40,839 nucleotides of DNA from a virus. Under the pieces are notes generated by a model. The model was not told the DNA's origin and made no database searches. It saw nothing but the letters and a program-made list of their open reading frames with translations. The stretch lies in IMG/VR virus record IMGVR_UViG_3300043429_000548, positions 1 through 40,839 of that record. The stretch is one strand, 5' to 3'. Made by a program: the position numbers and the translations under genes. Shown here in pieces: positions 17,001-25,600 of this stretch (position 1 is its first letter; each line of letters begins with the position of its first letter).

Positions 17001-20000
17001 AGCGGCCCCCTCTTGCTCAGCCTCGATGTCGGCAAGCACCATCTCGCCTTCCGTGCCCTTGGTGGCATCTTTGGCCAGCGCGCGCGCCGTCTCGACTTCC
17101 TTCTTGGCTGCGGCAAGTTCTGGAGAAGCTGCACGACGCTGCTCCAGCGCCTGGGTCTCTTCCTGCACCGCCATGCCCGTGCGCAGCATGCCGCGAGCCG
17201 CGTTGTCCAGACGGCGCTCAACTGCAAGTTGTTGCTGCTGCAAAGCCAAGTCTTGGTCAATGAAGCGCACGATGGCCACCGACGGGACGTACGGCTTGAC
17301 CTGACGTTGCTGCTGTCGCAGCTCTGCAATCTGTTGGTAAATACGGCGGACAGTGCCAGAACCCTGGTCAGCCTCACCGCCAATAACCTGTTTGTTGGCG
17401 TCCAGCGCACGCTTGAGCTGCTCAGTCAGCGTCTGGATTTTGGTCTCGATTGCGTACGCGTCGGGGTTGCGCATGCGCTTGAGAGCTTCCAGCACTTTTG
17501 TCCGCGCATCGACAATACCGGGCAGCTTCTCGCCAATCGAACCCAGCTTGTTGCGGGCTTTGAGCAGCTCTGCTTTTGCCTTGGCAACCTCGTCTGCCGC
17601 TGCCACAAAGTTGTCGTGGCCTTTCACAAACTTTGCCGTATTGGCAGCAATGTTCTGGCTGATGCGGTCTGAGTCGGCGTTGGCTTGGTCGAACTGCGTT
17701 TGGTACTTTTCGTACTGCGTGTTGAGCGCATCAAGGTCTTTGCGCAACGCGGTCTCAACTTCGCCCAACTTGACCTCGGCGTCTCCGACAAGCTGCATGC
17801 CGACACGGCGCTCGCTGTCGCGCACGTTGGCCAACTGCGCTTTGCGTTGCTCAATAGCGGCACGGCGTTGGCCGACCGCTGCCAGTTTTTGCTCCAGCGC
17901 GCCAATGTCCTGCGTCATGCGCGAGACGGTGTCACGCGGCATACCCTGCGCAGCACGGGCGGCTTTGAGGTAGTCGCTGGCAAGATACCGATCAAAGTCC
18001 TCGAACGAGTCGAACACTTCGGCCTTTTGCTGCGGCGCGTACAGTTGCGCGCCGGTGGTTTGCAACGGGCCAACGTCTTGCGGAGAGACAAAGGTTGCCT
18101 TGCCGCCCTCAACTTGTGTCTGGGCCTGCGGGGCCACCGCTTCCGGCATCAGCTCCGCGCCAAGCTCTTGCTGCTGGCTGTTGTCGTACTTGCCTTCCTC
18201 GATAGCGGCAAGTTGCGCCTGCACGTCAGGGAGCAGGTTCTGCGCGGCTTGGGGCGACGTGGCTTTGCGGTTGAGCCAGTCACTGAACAGGTTCAGGCTT
18301 TCCGGCTGGTTCTGGATGGCACCGAAGTTGTCGATCACTTTTTGAAGAAGTGACTGTTCCTCGGGGGTGAAGTTGGTCAGCGTGTTGTCCCGGTTGCGCT
18401 TCTCGAACGCACGGTTGATTTGCGTGGCCAGCATCTGCGGCGACACAGTGCTCGGCACAGCCGTTCGCGTGAACGTCGGATTGGACGCGGTCGCCCCGCG
18501 CCACTTAGCGCTCAGGCTGTCGAGCGCATCCGTGATGTTGGGCATCTTGCCTTGCGCAGCTTGTTCCAGTGCAGGCAGCGCTTCTTGCTCGATCGCCGTA
18601 ATGGTCTCGGGCTTGAGGCCCGGACGGACCGTCTGAATTTCGTCGACCAGCGCGGCCACCACATCTTGCGGAGACACGCCTGCTTCAGGGTCGAACATGT
18701 TGCGCAGCGTGTCGTTGCGCTGCACCTGCGCTGCCTCCAATTTAGGCACGGAGCCCAGTTTGGTTTGCAGCTCGGCAGTCTCTGTCCCAAAATCCTTGCG
18801 GCTGGTGTCCTGCGCTTCGTCTGAGATTTCCTGCTGCATCTCGCGCAGGAGGTTCATCTCCTTTACGATCTGGCGCATTTGCGTCGTCGGACGTGCGCGT
18901 CGATCGGGCCTTGCGTTCTGGGCAAGGCGGGCGGCTTTGTACTGCTCGTTGAGCTCCGCCAGCTTCTGTGCAATAGCTTCTGCACTGCTGTACGACGGGC
19001 GGTTGATGACGCCAGAACCGGTCTGGCCAAACAGATCACCTTGGTCCACCGCTGTCGGCATGACCGACAGCTCCCTCGGCGCAGGGCCTTCAACCGGTGC
19101 GGGGGCTTCAGCCGGTGCAGGCGTGGCGGTCTGCACTTCGGGCGGCTTGGGCATGCTGGCCAGCGCCTCGGACAGTGCCTTGAGCACCTGCGTGTTCTTG
19201 CGCAGGTTCAGCCCCGGGATGCGGACTTGGTTGTCCACAAGCTGCTGCGCCATCTGCGGGTCAGCCATCAGGTACGGCACAAACATGGCCGGTTCCTGTA
19301 CGTTCAGCGCAGAGGCTTCTTCGGGCAGGTAGTTCTGCTCCACCATGATGCCAAGCTGCTGCGCGGCGTACTTCGCGGGGGCTTCGGCCTGTGCAGCCGC
19401 TTGCTGTTCCTGCGCTTGTTGCGCCAGAACAGCAGCCCGGTCTGGGGCCACCATCCAGTTGTCTTCGGTGCTGATGTCCTGCGCCTGACCTGCGGGGGCT
19501 TGGCCGGGCACGGTGCGCGTGCGCTCCAGCATGTAATCCATTGGCGACAGACCTGCCACACGCTGTTCTTCCAGCGCCCTGTCGAGCAGCCCGCTCTTTT
19601 TGAGCTGGTTGTACTCGGGGGCCAGCGCGTTGCGTTGCGATGCGTTCTCTTTGAGCTGCGCGTTGATCTCGCGGTTGAACGCCTTGTCGACAGCCTCTGT
19701 GGGGCTGTCCTTGGTGATCTTGCGAATCTGTTTTTGCAGCTCGATCTTTTGCTGCTCAAGCTGCGTGATCTGGTCGTTGACCTTCAGCGCATAGTCAGGC
19801 GTCTGCTTGTAGGCTTCTTCCTGCTGCCGTTCCTGCTCTTGTTGAGCAAGCGCGTCTTCACGAGCTTTGCGGCGGTCGGCAATGTCAGCTTCCTCGGCCT
19901 GCTCGCGGGCCTTGTATCGCTCGTACCCACGACCGACGGGGGAGCCAACACCAGCGAGCGCGGCACCACCGATGAAGCTGTCGATGTACTCTTTGCGGGC

Positions 20001-20813
20001 TTCGGGGTCCCCGATGCTCAGGCCTGCCTGCGCACGTTCGAGCACCTGCTGGAGCGTCTCGGTGACGCCCTCTCGGGTCATGGCACCGCCAGCGGTCTTG
20101 GCGTAGTCCGCCACGGCTTGGCGCACCGTCTGGTTGGCAATCGCACGGGCTTCCTGCGTGGTCAATTTCGAGCCGACCGAACCGAACAGCTTGCCCACAC
20201 CGGGCATCAGCGCCATGGCGGCAGTGTCGAGAAGAGCCTGCGGAGCGGCGGCTGCGGCAGCAGCGCCAAGGCTCGTGTCGGCAAGTTTGGTGCCCTCGGG
20301 CTCCATCTGACGGCCAAGGTTGGAGCCGACAAACTGGCCGTAGTTGGCCAAACCGGCAGCGCCAGCACCAACCAGTGCAGCGGCGGCAGGGGCCCCAACA
20401 CCGGTAGCAGCCAGCGCAGCGATACCACCAGCGGCAACAGGCGCGGCAATGTAGGGGATCGAGCCGCCAAAAGTCTCTGCGAGCTTTGTGAGAGGGGCTT
20501 CGGTCCAGCCTTTTTCGGTGGGGGTGAAGCGCTCTCGTGCGGCCTGCTGGCGCTCGCGGAAGTACTGCTCCGCAGCTTGCTCGTCCCCAAACCCAAGTTT
20601 CGCCGCCGTGAGGGCGGTCTGCCCCTTAAGCTCCTCAAACCCCGCCGCCGCTGCGGCTCTCGCGCCAGTTGTGTCGCGTTTGGGTTTGGGCTTCTCCGCG
20701 CTCTTGAATGCTTCCGGATACTTTTCGATGGCGGCTTGGCGTGCATCAGCTACCGTCTCGCCCTCCTTCATTTCAAAGTAACGACCATCAGGAAGCTGGA
20801 TGTATTGAGGCAT
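10965..20813 (-). CDS. giant 3282-residue polyvalent virion (ejection) protein
   Basis: This is the largest gene of the window and the last of the late operon. Residues 1-40 hold a short motif (IQLPDGRYFEMKEGE). About 115-180 and 280-300 are Ala/Gly-rich hydrophobic stretches that may insert into membrane. About 300-1850 is mostly charged coiled coil, including three 33-residue repeats. HEVGVH (1963-1968) is a peptidase-like HExxxH motif. From W2094 (WHGTD ... GKGPYVTPD) an ADP-ribosyltransferase-like domain begins, running to about 2400. From about 2450 to the end the sequence resembles the LPD38 large-polyvalent-protein domain (GDYVPFYR; DDEYYKNARPRDRYTNFF), with a hydrophobic segment near 2970. 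Such proteins are packed in the virion and injected with the DNA. I see no transglycosylase domain. The ribosome site is weak. The region 13650-15250 is AT-richer than the rest. Confidence 0.8.
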   Translation of the reverse strand: MPQYIQLPDGRYFEMKEGETVADARQAAIEKYPEAFKSAEKPKPKRDTTGARAAAAAGFEELKGQTALTAAKLGFGDEQAAEQYFRERQQAARERFTPTEKGWTEAPLTKLAETFGGSIPYIAAPVAAGGIAALAATGVGAPAAAALVGAGAAGLANYGQFVGSNLGRQMEPEGTKLADTSLGAAAAAAAPQALLDTAAMALMPGVGKLFGSVGSKLTTQEARAIANQTVRQAVADYAKTAGGAMTREGVTETLQQVLERAQAGLSIGDPEARKEYIDSFIGGAALAGVGSPVGRGYERYKAREQAEEADIADRRKAREDALAQQEQERQQEEAYKQTPDYALKVNDQITQLEQQKIELQKQIRKITKDSPTEAVDKAFNREINAQLKENASQRNALAPEYNQLKKSGLLDRALEEQRVAGLSPMDYMLERTRTVPGQAPAGQAQDISTEDNWMVAPDRAAVLAQQAQEQQAAAQAEAPAKYAAQQLGIMVEQNYLPEEASALNVQEPAMFVPYLMADPQMAQQLVDNQVRIPGLNLRKNTQVLKALSEALASMPKPPEVQTATPAPAEAPAPVEGPAPRELSVMPTAVDQGDLFGQTGSGVINRPSYSSAEAIAQKLAELNEQYKAARLAQNARPDRRARPTTQMRQIVKEMNLLREMQQEISDEAQDTSRKDFGTETAELQTKLGSVPKLEAAQVQRNDTLRNMFDPEAGVSPQDVVAALVDEIQTVRPGLKPETITAIEQEALPALEQAAQGKMPNITDALDSLSAKWRGATASNPTFTRTAVPSTVSPQMLATQINRAFEKRNRDNTLTNFTPEEQSLLQKVIDNFGAIQNQPESLNLFSDWLNRKATSPQAAQNLLPDVQAQLAAIEEGKYDNSQQQELGAELMPEAVAPQAQTQVEGGKATFVSPQDVGPLQTTGAQLYAPQQKAEVFDSFEDFDRYLASDYLKAARAAQGMPRDTVSRMTQDIGALEQKLAAVGQRRAAIEQRKAQLANVRDSERRVGMQLVGDAEVKLGEVETALRKDLDALNTQYEKYQTQFDQANADSDRISQNIAANTAKFVKGHDNFVAAADEVAKAKAELLKARNKLGSIGEKLPGIVDARTKVLEALKRMRNPDAYAIETKIQTLTEQLKRALDANKQVIGGEADQGSGTVRRIYQQIAELRQQQRQVKPYVPSVAIVRFIDQDLALQQQQLAVERRLDNAARGMLRTGMAVQEETQALEQRRAASPELAAAKKEVETARALAKDATKGTEGEMVLADIEAEQEGAAAAGIRSQIEQKRGEITAAGEERTVSIGGKKWAMGPVPAERSAAEQRNKKEREDFQDRADRLAAIPGERIDFENRREMLAMVKATNDDKAQLDADIAENDEGISELSVRKKIAQDKLTEITKNLQGAERDVREKLGADAEKLKKYIADTDARIATLRTYGEQLQKTKAKRAAALEKAERVFSSDPEVAAAVTESIDKRIEKLKRNIEKQDELIKKTTDPETGAPVSEDTQKERKKRRREYLKELQSLVAQRSNRLGIRRTDAQTGEKISDIIAKKPEQALQTQLDEARARLKTLREDLGKLADMPAKKPKQALQTQIDEAKANVQQLKEALEKLVAARAKKPGQELQIQIDEAQARVAMLKESRAKLADLEKQRDAAEKAGNKNARAKLQTKINEVLLEISQLQPEQLGKVSQATRIQSSAPAKFRAGTAETKADTGTVKTPVVEKRDVKQPKAEQAVAEANAFVKRLNDAKTTEQLQAEFAAMAERTQQQILQAQLEETNRLIGQRDTIQREIAQLEAVVAQSPDRVQPATAARLNKLRKELPGVLDILGKRIADRAQLEAVVENGGMVVDLSGTEMTAKAPRSSLAESFDEDFDNDNTFEFSRGTPKTGGQTVEALERALDKIVGDKGIAGKRIVLLKSVADFFADIRFKYDYENANIPTDAKAFVNPKNGSVFMFADNIGKGEELGVLLHEVGVHLGFRNLFNAAQYGQLVSAVKKWAKLNDGSIESRIAKSAIARAEAAETTVDQYDDELLAYAVEEAVKAGVSASAMKNGGPVRNWLRMVLDVLRKALAKYGINPDKLTSGDLVNMAYGAAQLELRGTWHGTDATFTAFDSKFSGAGEGSYEQRFEGSTNLGKGPYVTPDKKYAEYYQHAVPFGKAANASGYGSKTYQDYRSMDSKFLGADKSELSLSEMQTLFESNLLTRYLQDVSAGGELDPTKNAAVKKYIPLLIERFSKGVENAEKTLDRKQRKGEDTASAQRELTTAKRQLRAAQALDAAKIVGLKTRPSEGNLYRTLDAIPLSRIFGVNEMHTLGERPKLDALMRKYASQSTKNTVDKINKWAGNSLFYTMRDKLGIDETVRLLKEAGIEAIEQNTEGKYTERAYIDQVPEIIGVNLEPVGPATGKGREGSGRLLFSRGAPSALESLADKTIGKPKTFREKLGKNIALEAEMQGVDMRAGLREALKAGAKGMGDDKLFTQGMYSVIKADQKLPLIYSVMSSGVPELYKDAKGLTGVRTTGRDSAADVFKAIAELPVDAKRRATVAQMYMVAQRAKNKGVSKLDIGALGITDAEIDAVLAEVDADAPLKKALENVRRQYNAYNKGLIDFLASTGAITKAEATRLNKDGDYVPFYRVNENGMAELVFGGNTMITIGDIRRQPYLNQLKGGETKLLPLDEAIPRNTFLLMDKALTNYAARNVAYALQEIGRSSKKMVIKKGDGRSGADVIRFNQEPDPNDASDTGKRHVIVDTSDTLAEGVPSELLVKSLEGAHLPLPEFLKLAGAASDLLRAGVTRMPMYIARQLFRDPMAAAFTGGLNYGPMRAVAKAGREFVRMSAGNSPTQAKLLEKGLIQSNIFSGDVDDIGDMARRIVQNREAPLYRKIFDAMDRTALRADAATRALVYDNAIANGLSEVEADMMTMESMNFYKRGLSPTVQYANRLIPFLNAQIQGLNVLYKAATGKMPFEESQRIKKKFFTNAAFLVSLGLVYAMAMQDDEYYKNARPRDRYTNFFLHLPGVDEPVKLPIPYEAGYFFSLAVAAVDGMVGEVRTKDQMTALRDMFLQSVPGYTSMGVPQIAKPAFEVFTNKNFLTGAPIESLRMKNLDTEQRYNTTTTELAKRISEAFPVLSPVQIEHLVRGYLGSMPLAIAAGANEMFAGADKGERPTGRMSDMPLIGTAFQKRIGGADSEAVARLAEDAMQARTTLSTMLKEGRREEAAEYKQENMARLGAATAAGQYRQLVGRINTEIRRVQERSDMTGDAKRARIDTLEDAKLQAARRFMEVVRRLEEREGA
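15891..16187 (-). repeat. three 99-bp tandem repeats in the giant gene
   Basis: Three adjacent units begin with AKKP and contain QTQIDEA followed by an LKE-type heptad segment. Each is exactly 33 codons, so the units lie at 16187-16089, 16088-15990 and 15989-15891. The DNA copies are diverged, but the CTTCTTGGC-type core recurs at 99-base intervals. The unit is three hendecads long and extends the coiled coil. Confidence 0.8.
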
Positions 20814-20832
20814 GGTGGACTCGCAAATTGTG

Positions 20833-20851
20833 TCCGGCTGGCGAGGCCGGA
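20833..20851 (-). other. hairpin in the 62-base gap upstream of the giant gene
   Basis: TCCGGC (20833-20838) and GCCGGA (20846-20851) form a six-base stem with a seven-base loop between the stop of the 574-residue gene and the start of the giant gene. No convincing T-run follows on the minus strand, so it is not a clear terminator. It could protect or process the mRNA or be chance. Confidence 0.3.
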
Positions 20852-20875
20852 TTGGGAAACGCCTGTCAGATCATT

Positions 20876-22600
20876 TTACTGGCGCGGCGCAACTTCTGCA
20901 CCCTTTGGCAGACTGGATACTGGGCGCAGCGCACTTTGTGCGCGCGCCATTTGGTCAAGCAGGTCGCCCATCGTCATAGGGTCTTGTCCACGGTTTTCAC
21001 GCTTGCTGTTTTCCTCAACAAGCAGCTTAACCAGCGGCATGACAGATCTGTCTGCCGTAGCGTCAGACATGAGTTGCGTGGCCTTGAACGCGTCACCACC
21101 GGCTTTCTGCATGGCTGCGTTCCACAGCGCCAGCGCGGGAGCGTTGGCTGCTTTTGTTGCAGCAATCTGTGCGTTGGTGCGCTTGGTCTGCTCACCTTCG
21201 GTGTACTGCGTTTTGTACAGGTCGGAGACTTTACTGAACATGTCCTGCGCGTTCTTGGCCTTGACTCCGAACAGTATCTCGGCACCTTCGAGACCGTACT
21301 TCTCCGCATCCACACGGGCTTTGCGCAAGCTGGCTTCGGCGTCTTTGACCTCTTTGCGGTTCATGTCGCTGCGGTTCAGGCGCAGATCGTCCAGCGTATC
21401 CTTGGCCAGCTCAAGCCGCTCTTGTGCAGCGCGGATTTTCTCGATACCAGCAGCGTACTGCTCGGTGCCAACACGCGCACCTTTGCCGATCGCTTCACCC
21501 AGCGGACCGCGAGAGGACATGATGGCCAGACCGGCGTTGAGGAACGCCAGCCCTTTGTTCTCTTCGCCTTGCTTACCGAGCGCAGCTTCGCGGGCAGCAA
21601 TACGCTCGCCCCGGCCCTTGTACACATCGCCCTCGGCTGCTTGGCGCTCCATGATGCTGCGCAGGTTTTCCGTTTCGCCTTGCACCTGCACGTTGCCAAG
21701 CTGTTGTCGCCGCCCCATCAACTGCTTGCCTTGCTCGTCGATAGGAGCCATGTAACGTTGCTGCGCAGCGGCCAGCGTATCTTCGCTGTACGGAGTGGCC
21801 GGGCCTTGTTTCAACAGCGACGAAACGCCTGTGTTGTCGGCACTGGCTTTGGTACGGCTTTTACTGACATCAGCATCGTCGTCGGCAATTGGCGTCACGT
21901 TACGAGGGGGAATAAAGCGCGGGTCCTGTGCGGCGGGGATGCTTCCGCGACCAGCATTGCCTTTGTAGCCGGTATCAGGCGCAACGCCAAGCGACTCGCG
22001 CATGGCGTCTGTGACCGGTGTGTAGCTGGCTTTCGGGCTGCGGTCGTTGGGACTGCGCACGACATTTCGCAGCAAGTTGATTGGTGCCGCAGCAACATCC
22101 GCCACAACACCGGCAGGGTATGCCGCTGCAATCACGGCCTTCTCAACGTCAGAAAGCGGTTGTTTGCGGTTCAGCTTCTCCATGGCCGTCTGCAAAAGCT
22201 GACCACTTTCAAAGCCCTCAATGCTGTACATCGGGTCAGACAGCACGCTCCCCTGCGAGTTGTACCGCTCCACGTCGCCGCCGTCAGCGAACGCAACCAG
22301 ACCGCCAGCGGCCATGTTGTCGATGTTGGGCGTGGGCAACGTGCCGATCCCGACATCTTCCGGCAGTTGCTGGGGCTGCATGCTGGCCACCACTTGGTCG
22401 TTGACCTTGGGCTGCTGCATGGCCTGCTGCGGGTTGACCTGCGCCGACTGCCGCATGCGCTCGCGGCGGGTCTTCTCGTTGAGGATCAGACTCAGCGTGA
22501 TGGCGTCGTCTTTGTACTGCTGCGCCAACTGGGGCAGCATCTGGTCCGACATCGTGGAGAGCCGGTCGGCCAGCGTAGCGATTTGTCCCATGCCGTTCAT
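20876..22600 (-). CDS. 574-residue internal virion/ejection-type protein
   Basis: A 574-residue protein of the late operon with GGGGTAAG before its ATG; only three bases separate it from the upstream gene's stop. It has a helical N-terminus, a GGLVAFADGG motif near residues 98-107 that recurs in neighbouring virion proteins, a disordered Pro/Asp/Ser segment (about 180-280), and a long charged helical region (about 300-480, for example AAREAALGKQGEENKG and ERLELAKDTLDDLRLNRSD). No enzyme motif is seen. Its position between the giant polyvalent protein and the Q-rich protein suggests that it is one of the internal proteins released on ejection. This is inferred from context; I cannot name a family. 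Confidence 0.6.
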   Translation of the reverse strand: MNGMGQIATLADRLSTMSDQMLPQLAQQYKDDAITLSLILNEKTRRERMRQSAQVNPQQAMQQPKVNDQVVASMQPQQLPEDVGIGTLPTPNIDNMAAGGLVAFADGGDVERYNSQGSVLSDPMYSIEGFESGQLLQTAMEKLNRKQPLSDVEKAVIAAAYPAGVVADVAAAPINLLRNVVRSPNDRSPKASYTPVTDAMRESLGVAPDTGYKGNAGRGSIPAAQDPRFIPPRNVTPIADDDADVSKSRTKASADNTGVSSLLKQGPATPYSEDTLAAAQQRYMAPIDEQGKQLMGRRQQLGNVQVQGETENLRSIMERQAAEGDVYKGRGERIAAREAALGKQGEENKGLAFLNAGLAIMSSRGPLGEAIGKGARVGTEQYAAGIEKIRAAQERLELAKDTLDDLRLNRSDMNRKEVKDAEASLRKARVDAEKYGLEGAEILFGVKAKNAQDMFSKVSDLYKTQYTEGEQTKRTNAQIAATKAANAPALALWNAAMQKAGGDAFKATQLMSDATADRSVMPLVKLLVEENSKRENRGQDPMTMGDLLDQMARAQSALRPVSSLPKGAEVAPRQ

Positions 22601-22603
22601 GTC

Positions 22604-25600
22604 TTACCCCGTGATTTTCTGCAAGGCCAATTTTGCCAGACCACCGTCTTTTGGAACACGGCCACCCTTCTTGAACATGCCCAAGCGCGATGCGCCGTAC
22701 AGGGCCGTGCCAGCGCCAATCAGTTGGTTGGTCATGCTGGGCGCTTGGCCATAGATGGTCGCCGCCGACTGAGTCGTTGGCGTGCCGCGCAGCAGGTCCG
22801 ACATGAAGCCGAACTGCTTGTACGGGTAGTTCTGCCGGTTGAGGTAGTCCTGATAATCATTGTTGAGGATGTTCTGGACTTGGTTCTGCTGCTGCGTGCC
22901 AAGCTGGTTCTGCAAGTTGATGTTGCCAACGTTCTGGTTGTACAGCGTGTTGCCGAGCTGGCCGAGGTTGCCGTACCCGGTCATGCCAGCTTGCAGGCCT
23001 TGGAGGCCCAGACCCGCGCCGTACTGGTTCGCCTGCTCGTTGAGCTGGTTGGCTGCTTGGCCGTACTGCGCCATGTTGCCCGCAGCGCTCATCAGGTTGC
23101 CGTAGCCGAACTGGCGCGACTGCTCAGCCAGTTGCTGCGCTTGCAGACCGTACTGCTGGTTGGCCAACTGCGCTTGCAGGTTCTGGCCCGCGCCGAGGTT
23201 CTGCACGCCAAGCAGCGCGTTGAGGTTTTGCTGCCCAACGTTGAAGCCCATCGACTGGTTGGCAAGGTTCGCTTGCTGCGCCAACTGCGCGTTCTGAAGG
23301 TTGGCCTGCTGCCCAAACTGCCCCTGCTGAAGCCCGAACTGCCCGGCAAGCGCTTGGTTCGACAGACCAAACTGGTTCTGCGCGGCTTGGTTGGCTTGGT
23401 TGGCGGCTTGGTTGAACTGGCCTTGCTGGAGCCCGAACTGGCCCATGAGCGCTTGATTGGCAAGGTTCGACTGCTGCATGTTCGCAGCCGTCTGCATGTT
23501 GGCCTGCTGGCCAAACTGGCCTTGCTGGAGCCCGAACTGGCCCGCCAGCGCCTGATTGGCGAGGTTGACCTGCTGCTGATTGGCAGCGTTCTGGAGGTTG
23601 GTCTGCTGGCCGAACTGACCTTGCTGCAAGCCATACTGACCTTGCAGCGCTTGGTTGGAAGCGGCGGCTTGGTTCAGGTACTGGAGGTTGGCCAGACCCA
23701 TCTGCTGGCCAAACTGCCCCTGTTGCAGACCGTACTGACCTTGCAGCGCTTGGTTGGAGAGCGCAAACTGGTTCTGCGCGGTTTGGTTGGCCGCAGCAGC
23801 TTGGTTCTGCGCTTGCTGGTTGGCCAAGCCCATTTGCTGACCAAACTGGCCTTGCTGGAGACCGTACTGGCCAGCCAGCGCTTGGTTGGCGGCAGACGCT
23901 TGGTTCTGCGCTTGCTGATTGGCCAAGGCGGTTTGCTGGCTCATCTGACCTTGCTGGAGACCGAACTGGCTGCTCACGCCTTGGTTGGCAAGGTTGGCTT
24001 GCTGCTGCAACTGCGCGTTCTGGAGCGCCGTGTTGTAGCCCATGTTGGCGTTGAACTGCCCGGTCTGCATCCCGGCCTGCTGGTTGGCCAGCAGCGCCTG
24101 AAGCCCCGTGGCTTGGTTCAGCTGCTGCGCCTGCATGCCGGTCTGCGCGGCAAGACCCTGCGTCTGGAGGCCCGCGCTCAGGTTCTGGAGGTTAGCCTGT
24201 TGACGGTTGCCTTGGTTGGCCAGCGCCGCTTGCAGCGCCTGCTGGGCCGACATGCCCGAGGCTTGAAGGCGGTTGGCCTCGTTCTGCACCGCAGCTTGCT
24301 GCTGGTTGTTCAAGTTGGCCAGCGAGGTTTGCAGGCCAGTGTTGACGCCAAGCTGCTGCGCCTGCTGTTGCGAGGCGAGGTTCTGCTGACCCACAGTCAG
24401 ACCGGCCTGCTGGTTGGCCAGTGCGGCTTGCAGTGCGGCCTGCTGGTTCATGCCGGACGCTTGCAGTCGGTTTGCTTCGGTTTGAACCGCAGCTTGCTGG
24501 GCGTTCGTCAGGTTGGCCAAAGAGGTCTGGAGACCTGCGTTGACGTTGAGCTGCTGCGCAGCCTGCTGCGAAGCAAGGTTCTGCTGGCCGACGGTGAGGC
24601 CCGCTTGCTGGTTGGCCAGCGCTGCCTGCATGGCCGCTTGCTGGTTCATGCCCGACGCTTGCAGGCGGTTGGCTTCCTGCTGCACAGCCGCTTGCTGCTG
24701 GTTGTTCAGATTGGCCATGGCCGTCTGAAGTTCCGTCTGCGTGCGCAACTGCTGCGTGGCTTGCTGCGAAGCAAGGTTCTGCTGACCCACCGTGAGCCCG
24801 GCCTGCTGGTTGGCCTGCTGCGCAGCCAGACGCGCTTGCTGCTCGGTGTTGAACTGCGACTGGGCTTGGCCGTAAGCTTCCTGCAAGCCTTTGGCTTGGA
24901 TGTCCCCAAGTTGCGTAGCAAGATTGCGCTGGCGCTCGGCTTCGACCAGCGCCTGACGAGAGCCGCCAAACGCACCTGCCTTGACCGCAGCGGCCTGCTC
25001 GCCCATCTTCTGCATCTGCGACGAACGGGACGCTTCGCGCTTGGCGATGTCGACCACGTTCTGCATGTAGGGCGACATGTACGCTTGGGCAGAGCCGGGC
25101 TGGGCAAAACTCTGGGTGCTGACACGCTCAGCCGGGCCCATCTGGAAGTTCTGCAACTCCGGACGGTAATTTGTCTGCGCGGCTTGCAAAGCGCCGATAC
25201 CGACCTGCTGCGCGTCAACTTGCTGGGCAGGGCCCATTTGGAAAGCTTGGGCTCTAGGATCGTAACTGGTCTGCGCCGCGTTGATGGCGTTGGTGCCGAC
25301 TTGCTGCGCAGCAGCCCGCTCGGCCGGCCCCATCTGGAACGCTTGGATGTTGGGGTTGTACCCGGTCTGCGCGGCCTGAATGTCGCGGCTGGCCACATCG
25401 CGGCTGGCCACATCCGGAGCGGCCTGCATTGAGAGCTGCTGGAGGTCCGGGGCGTTGATGCGCTCACCGGTAACGCGGTCAAACCCGACTTGCCCCGGGC
25501 CTTGCATCTGCGCGGCCTGCACTTGCGGAGACGCACCCAACGACACGTCACGGGCCATCGCTGCACGCATCTCGGGAGAAGCGCCAAGCTGTGCAGCTTG

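Noticed and set aside
20833-20851. Terminator before the giant gene
   Set aside because: The six-pair stem has no T-run on the minus strand, so I kept it only as a hairpin of unknown role.
23243-24814. Regularly spaced repeats resembling a CRISPR or iteron array
   Set aside because: Spacing is in whole codons, both repeats and spacers are coding, and the copies diverge mainly at degenerate positions; they are protein repeats.
20708-25432. A 1574-residue open frame on the plus strand
   Set aside because: It lies opposite the repeat-rich late genes; its Leu/Arg/Val repeats are the antisense of the Gln-rich hendecads. It has no ribosome site and breaks the uniform gene direction of the region.
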